This document shows positions 33,251 to 42,160 of a DNA stretch of 64,000 nt, piece by piece. Positions within the stretch are counted from its first letter, which is position 1; every line of letters starts with the position of its first letter. The notes beneath the pieces are model-generated. The model was not told the DNA's origin. It saw only the letters and a program-made list of their open reading frames with translations, and searched no databases. This DNA comes from Anaerolineaceae bacterium (GTDB lineage Bacteria > Chloroflexota > Anaerolineae > Aggregatilineales > Phototrophicaceae), in assembly GCA_028818375.1 (NCBI GenBank), contig JAPPOB010000007.1:598490-662489 (forward strand). The letters are read 5' to 3'. Both the position numbers and the translations under genes were made by a program.

Positions 33251-33991
33251 ATGGAATGGATCTCGAGCCCGGATGCCCTGGCGGGGTTACTGGCGCTGGT
33301 CGTGCTGGAAATCATTCTGGGTATCGACAACATCGTCTTCATTACGATTCTGGCGGGCAAGTTGCCGCAGGCGCAGCAGGCGCGCGCGCGCCAGGTCGGG
33401 CTCGGTCTGGCGCTGGTCATGCGCATCGCGATGCTCTTCGCCATCTCCTGGGTCATCCGCCTCACGGCTCCGCTCTTCATGCTGGCGGGCCAGGAGATTT
33501 CCGGGCGCGACCTGATTCTGATCGTCGGCGGCCTTTTCCTGCTGGCCAAGGCCACGCACGAGATTCATGACAAGCTGGAAGGCGACAGCGGTCACGCCGG
33601 CGCGCGGATTCCGCCCTCCTTCGGCGCCGTCATCCTGCAAATCGTGCTGCTGGACGCGGTCTTCTCAATCGATTCGGTCATCACAGCCGTGGGTATGGTG
33701 AGCGAGGTGGGCATCATGGTGATAGCCGTCACCATCGCCATGATCATCATGCTGCTCTCCGCCGCGCGCATCAGCGATTTTGTCAACCGCCACCCGACGG
33801 TCAAGATGCTGGCGCTGAGTTTCCTGCTGCTGATCGGCCTGACCCTGGTGGCCGAGGGGCTGGACCAGCACATCCCCAAAGGCTACATCTACTTCGCCAT
33901 CGCCTTCTCGATCTTTGTGGAGATGCTCAACCTGCGCCTGCGCAAGGTGCAGAAGCCGCCGCTACAGTTGAATCGGCCGTACGTGGAGTAG
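33251..33991 (+). CDS. TerC family integral membrane protein
   Basis: This 246-residue protein has seven predicted TM helices and the TerC signatures EIILGIDNIVFITI (N-terminal, with conserved Asp-Asn) and LLDAVFSIDSVITAVGM (with the second Asp). Members of this family are linked to tellurite resistance and, more recently, to metal export (manganese) and metallation of secreted enzymes. GGAGGAGGAC precedes ATG 33251; an earlier start is less likely. It is monocistronic in this window. No ter operon is present. Confidence 0.88.
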   Translation: MEWISSPDALAGLLALVVLEIILGIDNIVFITILAGKLPQAQQARARQVGLGLALVMRIAMLFAISWVIRLTAPLFMLAGQEISGRDLILIVGGLFLLAKATHEIHDKLEGDSGHAGARIPPSFGAVILQIVLLDAVFSIDSVITAVGMVSEVGIMVIAVTIAMIIMLLSAARISDFVNRHPTVKMLALSFLLLIGLTLVAEGLDQHIPKGYIYFAIAFSIFVEMLNLRLRKVQKPPLQLNRPYVE

Positions 33992-34000
33992 AGGGCCAGA

Positions 34001-34366
34001 CTAATTGTCGAAGCCCAATCCAAGGCACAAGGTTACAGCATTTGCGATATCTTCAAGTTTGTCAGACTGCAACACCCCAAGCCTTTTCGAAAAGCGATCT
34101 GAAGAAGCACACAATATCTGAAAGGCATTGGCCCATGATTCCTTTGTGAGCCCGTTTGTAGAAGAGGGTGAAACAGGAATCATCCAGAACAGATCCCTGT
34201 AATCATGGCCTTTGGAAGTGAACGGCACGACGATTTGCAACTCAGGCCTACCGAGCGACTCCGGACTCAGCACAACTGCCGGGTGCGGGCCTTTCATTTC
34301 CGCCCCAACCTGCGGATCAAACTTCACTCTCCAAATTTCACCACGTGAAATTAAATTCTCATTCAC
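34001..34366 (-). CDS. MazF/PemK-type endoribonuclease toxin
   Basis: A 121-residue protein starting MNENLISRGEIWRVKFDP, with the PemK/MazF segments RGEIW, HPAVVLSPESLGRPELQIVVPFTS and a C-terminal helix. These toxins cleave RNA at short motifs. The basic residue near the start (RG) and the Ser/Thr of PFTS are at the expected active site. No dedicated MazE antitoxin precedes it; instead its start overlaps the end of the HTH-ImmA/IrrE gene by 8 bp. Base composition is clearly lower in G+C than that of most genes here. Confidence 0.75.
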   Translation of the reverse strand: MNENLISRGEIWRVKFDPQVGAEMKGPHPAVVLSPESLGRPELQIVVPFTSKGHDYRDLFWMIPVSPSSTNGLTKESWANAFQILCASSDRFSKRLGVLQSDKLEDIANAVTLCLGLGFDN

Positions 34367-35537
34367 CCAAATGCCTTAATTCTTCTTCGCCGAAAGCTTC
34401 GAAGATTTCGAAATCCATTTCTTTCGCCTTTGCAAAGGCCCGAGTTGTCCACGCCTTTCGTTCCTCTGCTGACATCTTCATTAATTCAGTAGCAGATGGA
34501 GGTTCTGATACCTCCGAAAAAGAGGACTGAAACTCATATTGTGGCAGAGCCTGTTGAATCCTTTCTGTTGAAACCACTCCTCCCTCCAAGGCGCGAGAAA
34601 TCATCTGATTGAGCAGTACCGGTTCCTCGTCAGCGACGAAATCAAATGGTTCGGATTTCTTCCATCCCCTTCGATTCACTTCACGCCAAAATGCACGAAC
34701 CAGTCCCGATGAGAAAATTCCCAAGTCGCTAGCGCGATATACCCAACCTTGCATACTAAGACCGTAGCGGCGTTTCAAAGCACCGAGTTCCAAAAAGGAA
34801 ACTGTATTGCGGTTTTCTCCCAACTCACGTCGAGCGACTTCCTCTGGAACCAATAGAGCCGCTGCGAAACGATGCGCGAGTTTTTCTGCCGTGTCATCTG
34901 ACGTTTGCATCACCAGGTGACCAAGTTCATGTGCAAGATTGAATCGCTGCCTGTCTGTTTCAACTTCAGAATTGATCACGATAACCGGGACATCTTCACC
35001 AATGTATCCTGCCAAGCCATCGAATCGTTCTGAAACTTGATTCTGGCCAATGACTACAACTCCCCTTGTTTCCGCGGTTTGCGTCAAGTTTTCTATCGGC
35101 GTATCACCCAAACCCCAGGCGGCTCGAAGCATCTGTGCTGCCTCTTCAGCACCCTTGGCATCGACGACTTTCACACGCTCTGAAAACTCAAACGACGCAT
35201 CCGGATAAAGTTTTTCCCGCAACTCGACATGCAAAGAGGCTACATCATTTGCAGACAACTCGATCTCCGTGCGTGTCCTTTTGGGCAGGGTAGAGCGTTT
35301 ACGATAAGCAAGCCAATCCACCGTCGTCGTAGGCTTGTGAAGAAGCCAGACTGGAGGCACATCGAACAGTTTTGAAAGGGCAAGCAGCATGGTGGAATTA
35401 ACTGCAACATTGCCACTCTCAAACTTGGAAATTCGTGACGAACTTGTGGGAATGCCAACGCGATCCAGTGCGTCTGCAACATCCGCCCTAGTCATTCCCG
35501 CCATTAGACGTGCGTGATAAATGCGAGCACCAACCAT
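34359..35537 (-). CDS. HTH-XRE and ImmA/IrrE metallopeptidase domain protein
   Basis: This 392-residue protein has an N-terminal XRE-type helix-turn-helix (about 1-65; GMTRADVADALDRVGI then SSSRISKFESG), a linker and an ImmA/IrrE zinc peptidase domain with NLAHELGHLVM (HExxH, about 205-215). Such proteins cleave repressors to switch on mobile elements or stress responses, or act as antitoxins of toxin pairs. GGAGGTG precedes ATG 35537 and a promoter is visible upstream. It is coupled to the MazF-like gene by overlap. The gene is A+T-rich compared with the flanks, which argues for recent acquisition. Confidence 0.88.
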   Translation of the reverse strand: MVGARIYHARLMAGMTRADVADALDRVGIPTSSSRISKFESGNVAVNSTMLLALSKLFDVPPVWLLHKPTTTVDWLAYRKRSTLPKRTRTEIELSANDVASLHVELREKLYPDASFEFSERVKVVDAKGAEEAAQMLRAAWGLGDTPIENLTQTAETRGVVVIGQNQVSERFDGLAGYIGEDVPVIVINSEVETDRQRFNLAHELGHLVMQTSDDTAEKLAHRFAAALLVPEEVARRELGENRNTVSFLELGALKRRYGLSMQGWVYRASDLGIFSSGLVRAFWREVNRRGWKKSEPFDFVADEEPVLLNQMISRALEGGVVSTERIQQALPQYEFQSSFSEVSEPPSATELMKMSAEERKAWTTRAFAKAKEMDFEIFEAFGEEELRHLGE

Positions 35538-35560
35538 GGTCGCACCTCCACTTTGAAGTC

Positions 35561-35589
35561 ATTTTAGCAATTTGCAGGTATCTATTCAA
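35561..35589 (-). promoter_or_regulatory. promoter of HTH-ImmA/IrrE gene
   Basis: On the minus strand, TTGAAT (35589-35584) and TAAAAT (35566-35561) are 17 bp apart. The -10 ends 23 bp from the ATG, leaving room for the GGAGGTG ribosome site. Confidence 0.65.
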
Positions 35590-35615
35590 TTGGAACTGGA
35601 CTGGTACACCACTTT

Positions 35616-35644
35616 TTGACAGGCAGGAGCGCGCTGGCTACGAT
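35616..35644 (+). promoter_or_regulatory. promoter of the 28-kb catabolic cluster
   Basis: A perfect TTGACA at 35616-35621 and TACGAT at 35639-35644 are separated by 17 bp. Transcription would begin near 35651, about 74 bp before the first gene. It is back to back with the HTH-ImmA/IrrE promoter. Confidence 0.7.
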
Positions 35645-35656
35645 TCAGACTTGCCG

Positions 35657-35672
35657 CGATTGTCGACAATCG
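35657..35672. promoter_or_regulatory. operator-like perfect palindrome, GntR type
   Basis: CGATTGTCGACAATCG is a perfect 16-bp palindrome. Its centre TTGTCGACAA fits the general GntR-family half-site pattern (yGTM..KACr). It lies just downstream of the expected transcription start, where a bound repressor would block elongation or initiation. No GntR gene is in the window. Confidence 0.6.
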
Positions 35673-35724
35673 ACAGTCGCGCAGTATGTGACGCCGTTAC
35701 CGGCATGAAGCGAGGACCCTGTCC

Positions 35725-36822
35725 ATGCCCCCTGATTCCGTCGCTGCCCTGCTGCAGCGGCATCGCGTCAACGAGAACCTGAACGCCGCCGTCATCCCTG
35801 CCGCCGCGCGCAACACGCTGGACCTGGCCGCGGATGCCGTCGTCGGCCCGCTGGACGAACGCATCATCGAAGCCACCGGCGCAGCGCTCGACGCCGGCCA
35901 TACCCATTACGAACCCGTGCCGGGCATCGACGGCCTGCGCGCGACTCTGGCGCAGCACCTCAACGAAGCCACCGGCGCTCAGTATGAGGCGGCCAACCTG
36001 CTGGTCACGGCCGGCATGCAGGAATCCCGATTCCTCACCCTGCAACTCATCGACGCCGGCGACGGGGCGATCGCCCTGCCCGAAGTCGTGCATCCCGGCG
36101 CGCGCAAGGCGCTGGGGGCGCGCCCGCGCGAGACGGTCTCGCTGGTCGTAGATGCGGAGCGCCGTCTGCCGCGGCTGGCGGCCATCCGCGCCGCGCTGGA
36201 AGGCGGCAGTCGCCTTCTGTACATCGAATCGCCCTCGCGTCTCAGTGGCGCGACGCTGGACGGGGACGAGATGGCAGCCATCGCCGCCCTGCTCGCCGAC
36301 CATGACGCCGGCGCGATCATCGACCGCGGCCTGGCGCCCTGGGCCTCGGGGTCTGTCGCGGCGCCGACGGCGCGCGTCGCCCTGATCGGTGAGGCCTTCC
36401 CCGGCGCCGGCATCGACAGCTGGCTGGCCGGTTACATCGCCGTGCCGCAAGACTGGCTGCCGCCGATCCAGTCGCAGAAACAGATCATGGCCATCTGCAC
36501 GGCCACGCCCGCGCAGTTTGGCGCACTGGAGGCGGGCAGCCTCTACGCAGAGGAGCAGCCCGCGCGTCTGGCGCACATGCAGGCCTTGCGCGCCGGGCTG
36601 CAGCAACGCGCCCGCGCCGCCGGCCTCGACGTGCTGGCGGGCGGGGCGGCCGGCCTGCTGGCGCTGCGCCTGTCCCCGTCACAGAAGTCGGAGGGTCTGG
36701 CTCGCCTGGCCGCGGCCGGCTATCAGGTGGCGGACGGCAGTGATTTCGGCGCGCCGGACGTGCTGCGCCTCACGGTCTGTGACGCGGCCCGAGCCGCCCT
36801 TGACCTGCTGGCCGACGCCTGA
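35725..36822 (+). CDS. class I/II aminotransferase-like protein lacking catalytic lysine
   Basis: A 365-residue protein with the overall order of fold type I aminotransferases: HTHYEPVPGIDGLRATLAQHL and TAGMQESRFLTLQLID in the large domain, AIIDRGLAPWA holding the Asp that pairs with the PLP pyridine N. The usual S-x-S-K-x-(6)-G-x-R-x-G motif reads IGEAFPGAGIDSWLAGY, so the PLP lysine is replaced by Glu (near residue 223) and the Asn before Pro-x-Gly is lost in IESPSRLSG. It is thus probably not a transaminase; it may be a regulatory or PLP-free homologue. It precedes a complete aminotransferase by 17 bp in the first genes of the cluster. Confidence 0.7.
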   Translation: MPPDSVAALLQRHRVNENLNAAVIPAAARNTLDLAADAVVGPLDERIIEATGAALDAGHTHYEPVPGIDGLRATLAQHLNEATGAQYEAANLLVTAGMQESRFLTLQLIDAGDGAIALPEVVHPGARKALGARPRETVSLVVDAERRLPRLAAIRAALEGGSRLLYIESPSRLSGATLDGDEMAAIAALLADHDAGAIIDRGLAPWASGSVAAPTARVALIGEAFPGAGIDSWLAGYIAVPQDWLPPIQSQKQIMAICTATPAQFGALEAGSLYAEEQPARLAHMQALRAGLQQRARAAGLDVLAGGAAGLLALRLSPSQKSEGLARLAAAGYQVADGSDFGAPDVLRLTVCDAARAALDLLADA

Positions 36823-36839
36823 ACGAGGAGGAGGGCACC

Positions 36840-38021
36840 ATGCCCGAACGTGAACGGAAGAAAAGCGGCACCAATCTGCTCTACTCCATGATGGCCGAGG
36901 CTGCCAGTTATGACGACGCCGTCATCCTGGGACGCGGCGATCCGGACTTTGACACCCCCGAACACATCATCGCCGCCGCGAAAGAGGCCATGGTGCAACA
37001 TCACAGCGACACCGCCCCGCCGGAGGGCCTGCCGGCGTTGCGCGAGGCCATCGCGGCGCGCGTCGAGCGCGTCAGCGGCGTGGCCTACGATCCCGCCACC
37101 GAAGTCGTGGTGACCAACGGCGGGCAGGAAGCGCTGTTCCTCATGGTGCTGACCCTCATCGGCCCCGGTGACGAAATGGTCGTGCCGGAACCGAACTACA
37201 ACACCTATCTGGACTCCACCCGCTTCGCCGGCGGACGCCAGATCGAAGTCGACACCTTTCCCCACCAGAACTTTCGCGCGGACCCCGCCGACGTGCGCCG
37301 CGCCGTCAACGAGCGCACGAAAGCGCTGCTGCTGGTGTCGCCCAACAACCCGGCCGCCAGCGTCATCTCCCCGCAGGACATGCGGGATCTGGCGCAAATC
37401 GCCTGCGACCATGATCTGTTCATCATCTCCGACGAGATTTACGACCTCTTCGTCTACGACGACGTCGTGCATACGAGCGCCGCGGCCATGCCGGGCGCGC
37501 GCGAACGGACGCTGACGCTCAACGCGCTCTCCAAGGCCTATTCCATGACCGGCTGGCGCGTCGGCTGGGTGACCGGCCCGGCGCCGCTGATGGAACGACT
37601 GCGTGAACTGAAGGCGGCCATCACCGGCGCCACCTCCATCATCTCGCAGTACGCCGGCATCGCCGCTCTGACCGGGCCGCAGGAGCCGGTGCAGATGTTT
37701 GCCGATACCTACGTGCGCCGCCGCCGTGTCGTGCTTGACGCGCTGGACGAGATGGGCATTGAGTACGGCGTACCCGAAGGCGGCCAGTTCATCTTCGCCG
37801 ACATCGGCTTCACCGGCCTGGACAGCATGCAATTCGCCCAACGCGTGCTGAGCGAGCAACACGTGCTGGTCTATCCCGGTTCGGCCTTCTCCGAGGCCCG
37901 CAAGCAATACATTCGCATGACCTTCCTGCAGCCGGAGGGGACGCTGCGCGAAGGCATGGAACGCATGAAGTTCGCCATGGAAGGCATCCGGGCGGATATC
38001 GGCAACGGATCGGCCCGCTGA
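36840..38021 (+). CDS. class I/II pyridoxal-phosphate aminotransferase
   Basis: A complete 393-residue fold type I aminotransferase. VVVTNGGQEALFL holds the PLP-phosphate loop, VSPNNPAASVI the Asn/Pro-x-Gly-like segment, ISDEIYDLFVYD the Asp/Tyr pair, and TLNALSKAYSMTGWRVGW the Schiff-base lysine and substrate Arg. Substrate may be an amino acid liberated by the cluster's hydrolases, with a 2-oxo acid as the partner; specificity cannot be read. A GAGGAGG lies before the ATG. It is 17 bp from the degenerate homologue and 2 bp from the dehydrogenase gene. Confidence 0.9.
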   Translation: MPERERKKSGTNLLYSMMAEAASYDDAVILGRGDPDFDTPEHIIAAAKEAMVQHHSDTAPPEGLPALREAIAARVERVSGVAYDPATEVVVTNGGQEALFLMVLTLIGPGDEMVVPEPNYNTYLDSTRFAGGRQIEVDTFPHQNFRADPADVRRAVNERTKALLLVSPNNPAASVISPQDMRDLAQIACDHDLFIISDEIYDLFVYDDVVHTSAAAMPGARERTLTLNALSKAYSMTGWRVGWVTGPAPLMERLRELKAAITGATSIISQYAGIAALTGPQEPVQMFADTYVRRRRVVLDALDEMGIEYGVPEGGQFIFADIGFTGLDSMQFAQRVLSEQHVLVYPGSAFSEARKQYIRMTFLQPEGTLREGMERMKFAMEGIRADIGNGSAR

Positions 38022-38023
38022 GC

Positions 38024-39091
38024 ATGGCCTACGAAATCCGCAATCGCGACCTGGTCAATCACTACCCGCTGAAGACCCTGCAGGGCTTCGCGCACGATTT
38101 TCTGCAGGCGCTGGGGGCGACGGAAGAAGAAGCTGCCATCGTCAGTGACGGCGTGCTGACGGCGGCGCAGTGGTGGCACCCGGGGCAGGGCCAGGGGCTG
38201 GAGAAGTTCTTCCGTTACCGGCGCCGCGTGCACGGCGGTGGCATCATCCCCGCTGCGGAGATGACCTGGCTGCGCGAGGGTCCCTCCTTCGCCCTGCTGG
38301 ATGCGGCCAGGGGCTTCGGCTACGTCGCGGCGCATCGCGCCATGAAACGCGCTATCGAAAAGGCGCGCGAGAGCGGCGTCGCCATCGTCGGCGTGCGCCA
38401 CAGCAACCACTTCGGCATCGCCGGCTACCATGCGCTGCAGGCGGCGCAGGCCGGCCTGATCGGCTGGGCCTTCACCAACGCCGCCGCCGAAATGGCGCCC
38501 TGGGGCTCCGCGCTGCCGGTGCTGGGGACCAATCCCTGGGGCTTCGCCATCCCGCGCACGGCCAGCCACGCCATCGTGCTGGACATGGCCCTGACGATGT
38601 CCGGCAAGGGCATGATGCGCTGGTATCAGCAGGAGGGGCGCGCCATGCCCGCCAACTGGGCGTTGACCGCCGACGGCCGCGAGACCACCGACCCCGGCGC
38701 GGCCATGGATGGCCCGGTGCTGCCCATCGGCGAGTACAAGGGTTACGGCCTCAGCTTCGTCAGTGACGTGCTGGCCGGGGTGATGACCGGCGCGCTCTTT
38801 GGCATGAGCGTTTTTCAGGACGACCGGAATTTCGACGTCGGGCACATCATGATCGCCATCGATCCGCGGGCCTTCATGGGCGAGGCGGAATTTCAAAAAC
38901 GGCTCGAAGAGCTGGTCGCCGAGGTCAAGGGCGCGCCGGCGATCGACCCGCAGCGACCCGTCCTGCTGCCGGGAGAAATCGAGTTCAAACGGATGGAAGA
39001 AAGGCAGCGTGACGGGGTACCGGTCGCGCGCGAGACCGTCGAGGGATTGCGTGAACTGGCGCAAATGCTGGACGTGGATTTTCCGCTTTAG
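38024..39091 (+). CDS. LDH2/MDH2 (malate/L-lactate/ureidoglycolate) family oxidoreductase
   Basis: This 355-residue NAD(P)-dependent enzyme has the type-2 malate/lactate dehydrogenase signatures VRHSNHFGIAGYHALQA with catalytic His, GTNPWGFAIPR and EYKGYGLSFVSDVLAG. Members oxidise 2-hydroxy acids or reduce 2-oxo acids or imines (malate, lactate, ureidoglycolate, 2,3-diketogulonate, delta-1-piperideine-2-carboxylate). The substrate here is unknown, but a 2-hydroxy or imino acid from the cluster pathway is plausible. It starts 2 bp after the aminotransferase stop. Confidence 0.9.
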   Translation: MAYEIRNRDLVNHYPLKTLQGFAHDFLQALGATEEEAAIVSDGVLTAAQWWHPGQGQGLEKFFRYRRRVHGGGIIPAAEMTWLREGPSFALLDAARGFGYVAAHRAMKRAIEKARESGVAIVGVRHSNHFGIAGYHALQAAQAGLIGWAFTNAAAEMAPWGSALPVLGTNPWGFAIPRTASHAIVLDMALTMSGKGMMRWYQQEGRAMPANWALTADGRETTDPGAAMDGPVLPIGEYKGYGLSFVSDVLAGVMTGALFGMSVFQDDRNFDVGHIMIAIDPRAFMGEAEFQKRLEELVAEVKGAPAIDPQRPVLLPGEIEFKRMEERQRDGVPVARETVEGLRELAQMLDVDFPL

Positions 39092-39118
39092 CAGCAGGAT
39101 GCGAACAGGAGCAGCTTC

Positions 39119-40114
39119 GTGACTCAGGCAATGAAAGTTGGCAACGTGAGCGTGATGCCGGGCGAGACCGCGCGTGGCGGCATTCCCGTCAATCCGGACA
39201 TGTTCCCGCGCGAGCGGGAGATCCCCCTGATTGTGGTGCGCGGCGCCGGCGATGGACCGGTGCTCTGGCTGAACGGGGCGACGCACGGTGACGAGCCGGA
39301 AGGCCCATTCTCCATCTTTCGCACGCTGGAGCAGGTGGACCCCCGGCAACTGCGCGGCACGATCGTCGCCGTGCCGGTGATGAACGTCCCGGCCTTCACG
39401 GCTGGCACCCGCGGCGACCCGCTGGACGGCTTCGCCTACGACATGAACCGGCTGTATCCGGGCAAGCCTGACGGTTACCCGACCGAGCGCGGCGCCTGGG
39501 CCCACTGGCTGGCCATGAAGGACTGCTGCGACCTGCAGATCAACATTCATTCCGGTGGCGAGCATTCCTACCTGGCGCACATGATCTTCGCCTCGGACAA
39601 CCCGGCCAGCATGGAACTGGCGGCCGCCATGGGCTCCGGCTGGCCGCTGGTCTTCCGCAGCGGCACGGGCGGCGCCAACCCCTCCTCGGCGATCGCGGCG
39701 GACGGTCGCGCCGGCATCACCGTCGAACTGGGCGGCAACTGCCGCACCCTGGGCGCCGATTTCCACGGCATTGCCAACGACCTGGCGGAGGGCTATCTGA
39801 ACGTCCTGCGCCACTACGACATGATCGACGGTGAGGCGAGTTACGAGGAACGCTGGCATACGGGCTACCAGATTCCGCTGCTGGCGCCGGCCACCGGCAT
39901 GTACGTCGGCAACCCGGAACTGCCCTTTGAGACCCTGGTCCCCGCCGGGACGCTGATTGGCTCGATTTACGACCTTTTCGGCGATGTCATCGCCACAGTG
40001 AACGCGCCGCAGGATGGTCTCATCTTTGGCATGCGCTCACGTCCTTCGGTGCTGGAGGGTCACTGGTGTTGTTTCTTCGGCGTGGTGGAGGAGACGGTCA
40101 CCAGTCTGACCTGA
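39119..40114 (+). CDS. succinylglutamate desuccinylase/aspartoacylase-family hydrolase, intact
   Basis: This 331-residue protein has all the zinc and catalytic residues of the AstE/AspA branch of the M14 fold. NGATHGDEPEG gives His56 and Glu59, NIHSGGEHS gives His144, and ITVELGG gives the general-base Glu203. DMNRLYPG (residues 109-116) is the substrate-binding loop. A beta-barrel C-terminus with LLAPATGMY is usual. It should hydrolyse an N-acyl amino acid, releasing an acid. Start is GTG 39119 with AGGAG 9 bases upstream; ATG 39131 is an alternative. Confidence 0.88.
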   Translation: MTQAMKVGNVSVMPGETARGGIPVNPDMFPREREIPLIVVRGAGDGPVLWLNGATHGDEPEGPFSIFRTLEQVDPRQLRGTIVAVPVMNVPAFTAGTRGDPLDGFAYDMNRLYPGKPDGYPTERGAWAHWLAMKDCCDLQINIHSGGEHSYLAHMIFASDNPASMELAAAMGSGWPLVFRSGTGGANPSSAIAADGRAGITVELGGNCRTLGADFHGIANDLAEGYLNVLRHYDMIDGEASYEERWHTGYQIPLLAPATGMYVGNPELPFETLVPAGTLIGSIYDLFGDVIATVNAPQDGLIFGMRSRPSVLEGHWCCFFGVVEETVTSLT

Positions 40115-40143
40115 GCGCGGCGCCATTGGCTATGGGGGTTGAC

Positions 40144-42132
40144 ATGGAAAGCACGGCAGAGAGACGTCGCGGCCTCATCCCCGAAGACCTGATGAACTTC
40201 CGCTGGCTGGAAGAAATCGTCCTCGCGCCGGATGGCAGCATGGTTGCTTACAGCGTGCGCGAACCGGATGGCGAGTCCGACGGCTATCGCGCGCATTTGT
40301 ATCTGCGCCGCCTGGATGAGACCAGCGCGCAACGCCTGACCAGCGGCGCCTGTCGCGTCTCGTCGCTGGCCTGGAGCCGCGACAGCGCGCAACTGGCCTG
40401 GAGCCACAACGCGGCCGATGGCGCTTCCGTACGCATCTGGCAGGTGGCGGAGGCCCGATGCCACGTCATCCCCCTGGGCGACGAGCCCCTCGGCGGCCTC
40501 GACTGGTCGCCGGACGGAGTCCATCTGGCGGGCGCGCGCTGGACGGATCTGCGCCACCCGGACGAAAACCGCGGGCCCGTGGCGGGCATGCCCAAACCGC
40601 ACATCAAGGTCGTGCGGCGCCTGCGTTACAAGCGGGACGGTATCGGCTGGGTGCACGACCGTTATTCCCAAATTGTCGTGCTGAATGGCGTCACCGGCGA
40701 CCTCGACCAGGTGACGCACAGCGAGAGCGACTACGAGACGCCGAAGTGGAGCGGCGACGGCACGCGCCTGGCCTTCGTCGGCACGGCGCGCGAACAGAAC
40801 ATCCCCGAGGGCCAGGGACACATCTATCTTTGTGACTGGCCGGGCGGGGAGGGGCCGCGCCCGCTCCTGCCGGACTGGCAGGGCACGGCCGTCAGTCCCG
40901 CCTGGGGCGCCGGTGACCGCTACATCGCCTTCGCCGGCCACAACCATCCGCCGCCCACCAATCGCCGCAACTTCTGGCAGCCGCACCTCGCCGACGTGGC
41001 CGCCGGCACGGCGGTCAAGCTGGACGAGGACATCGACGAGGAGGTCGGCAACTACGGCGTCGCCGACCAGCGCGTCAGCCTGACCAACGTCACAGTCAAG
41101 TGGGCGCCGGGTGACAGGTGGATCTACTTCCTGCTGACCGAGCGCGGCGCGGCCAACCTCTGGCGCATCGACGCGCAGGGCGCTTCCGAACGGCTGCTGC
41201 GCGGCGAGTGCACGCATTTCGAATACAGCCCCGCCTGTGGCGACCTGGCGGCCTACGGCATGGCCGATCCCTCCAGCCCGGGCGACCTCTACCTCTGGCG
41301 CGACGGCGACAGCGAGCGCCTGACCGACCTCAACCCCTGGCTACGCGACGTCAGTCTCGCCCTGCCGGAGAGTTACGAGTTCGAGGGCGTGGACGGCGTG
41401 CCGGTGCACGCCTGGCTCATTCGCCCGCTGGACTACGACCCGGAGGGCAGTTACCCGCTCATTCTTTACCTGCACTGCTCCATGTTTTGCTGGGACTTCA
41501 ACCACGAGTTCCAGGTCTATGCCAACTCGGGCTTCGCCGTGGCCTACTTCAACCAGCGCGGCACCACCGCCGGTTACGGCCAGGCCTGGACCAAGGCCAC
41601 CGAGGGCGACCAGGGCGGCGCGGACTACGAGGAAATCATGCTGGGCGTCGACGACCTGCTGCGCAAACATCCTTGGATCGACGGGGAGCGCATGGGCGCC
41701 ACCGGCGGCAGTTGCGGCGGTTACCTGACCAACTGGATCGCCGGACATTCGGAGCGTTTCGCGGCCACCGTGGCCCAGCGCTCCATCGTCAACAACATCA
41801 GCATGTTCGGCACCTCGGACATCGGCCCGGAGTGCAGCAGCGGCGAGACCGGCGCGGAACCCTGGGAGGACCTCATGGAGGTCTGGCGCCAGTCGCCCGT
41901 GGCCTACGCGAAGGACTTCAGCGCGCCCATGCTGATCATTCACAGCGACGCCGACCATCGCACCGACCTGGAGCAGGCCGAGCAGCTCTTCGCCGCCCTG
42001 CGCTGGTACGGCAAGACGGTGGAGATGGTCATCTTTGAAGGCGAGGACCACGGCCTCTCGCGCGGCGGGCGGCCGGGCAACCGCATCGAACGCATCCATC
42101 GCATTCAGGACTGGTTCCTGAAGTACCTGTAG
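40144..42132 (+). CDS. S9 family prolyl oligopeptidase-type peptidase (copy 1)
   Basis: A 662-residue cytosolic-type peptidase with an N-terminal seven-bladed beta-propeller (residues about 10-390) made of WS-like repeats (SSLAWSRDSAQLAW, LDWSPDGVHLA, KWSGDGTRLAFV), and an alpha/beta-hydrolase domain. The triad is Ser523 in GGSCGGY, Asp602 in HSDADHRT and His636 in EDHGLS. It resembles acylaminoacyl-peptidases (S9C). The ATG 40144 is preceded by GGGGGTTGAC. It has no signal peptide, so it acts on imported peptides. A second copy follows. Confidence 0.9.
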   Translation: MESTAERRRGLIPEDLMNFRWLEEIVLAPDGSMVAYSVREPDGESDGYRAHLYLRRLDETSAQRLTSGACRVSSLAWSRDSAQLAWSHNAADGASVRIWQVAEARCHVIPLGDEPLGGLDWSPDGVHLAGARWTDLRHPDENRGPVAGMPKPHIKVVRRLRYKRDGIGWVHDRYSQIVVLNGVTGDLDQVTHSESDYETPKWSGDGTRLAFVGTAREQNIPEGQGHIYLCDWPGGEGPRPLLPDWQGTAVSPAWGAGDRYIAFAGHNHPPPTNRRNFWQPHLADVAAGTAVKLDEDIDEEVGNYGVADQRVSLTNVTVKWAPGDRWIYFLLTERGAANLWRIDAQGASERLLRGECTHFEYSPACGDLAAYGMADPSSPGDLYLWRDGDSERLTDLNPWLRDVSLALPESYEFEGVDGVPVHAWLIRPLDYDPEGSYPLILYLHCSMFCWDFNHEFQVYANSGFAVAYFNQRGTTAGYGQAWTKATEGDQGGADYEEIMLGVDDLLRKHPWIDGERMGATGGSCGGYLTNWIAGHSERFAATVAQRSIVNNISMFGTSDIGPECSSGETGAEPWEDLMEVWRQSPVAYAKDFSAPMLIIHSDADHRTDLEQAEQLFAALRWYGKTVEMVIFEGEDHGLSRGGRPGNRIERIHRIQDWFLKYL

Positions 42133-42160
42133 CCGCGGGCCAGGCAGGGGGGAGGACGTC

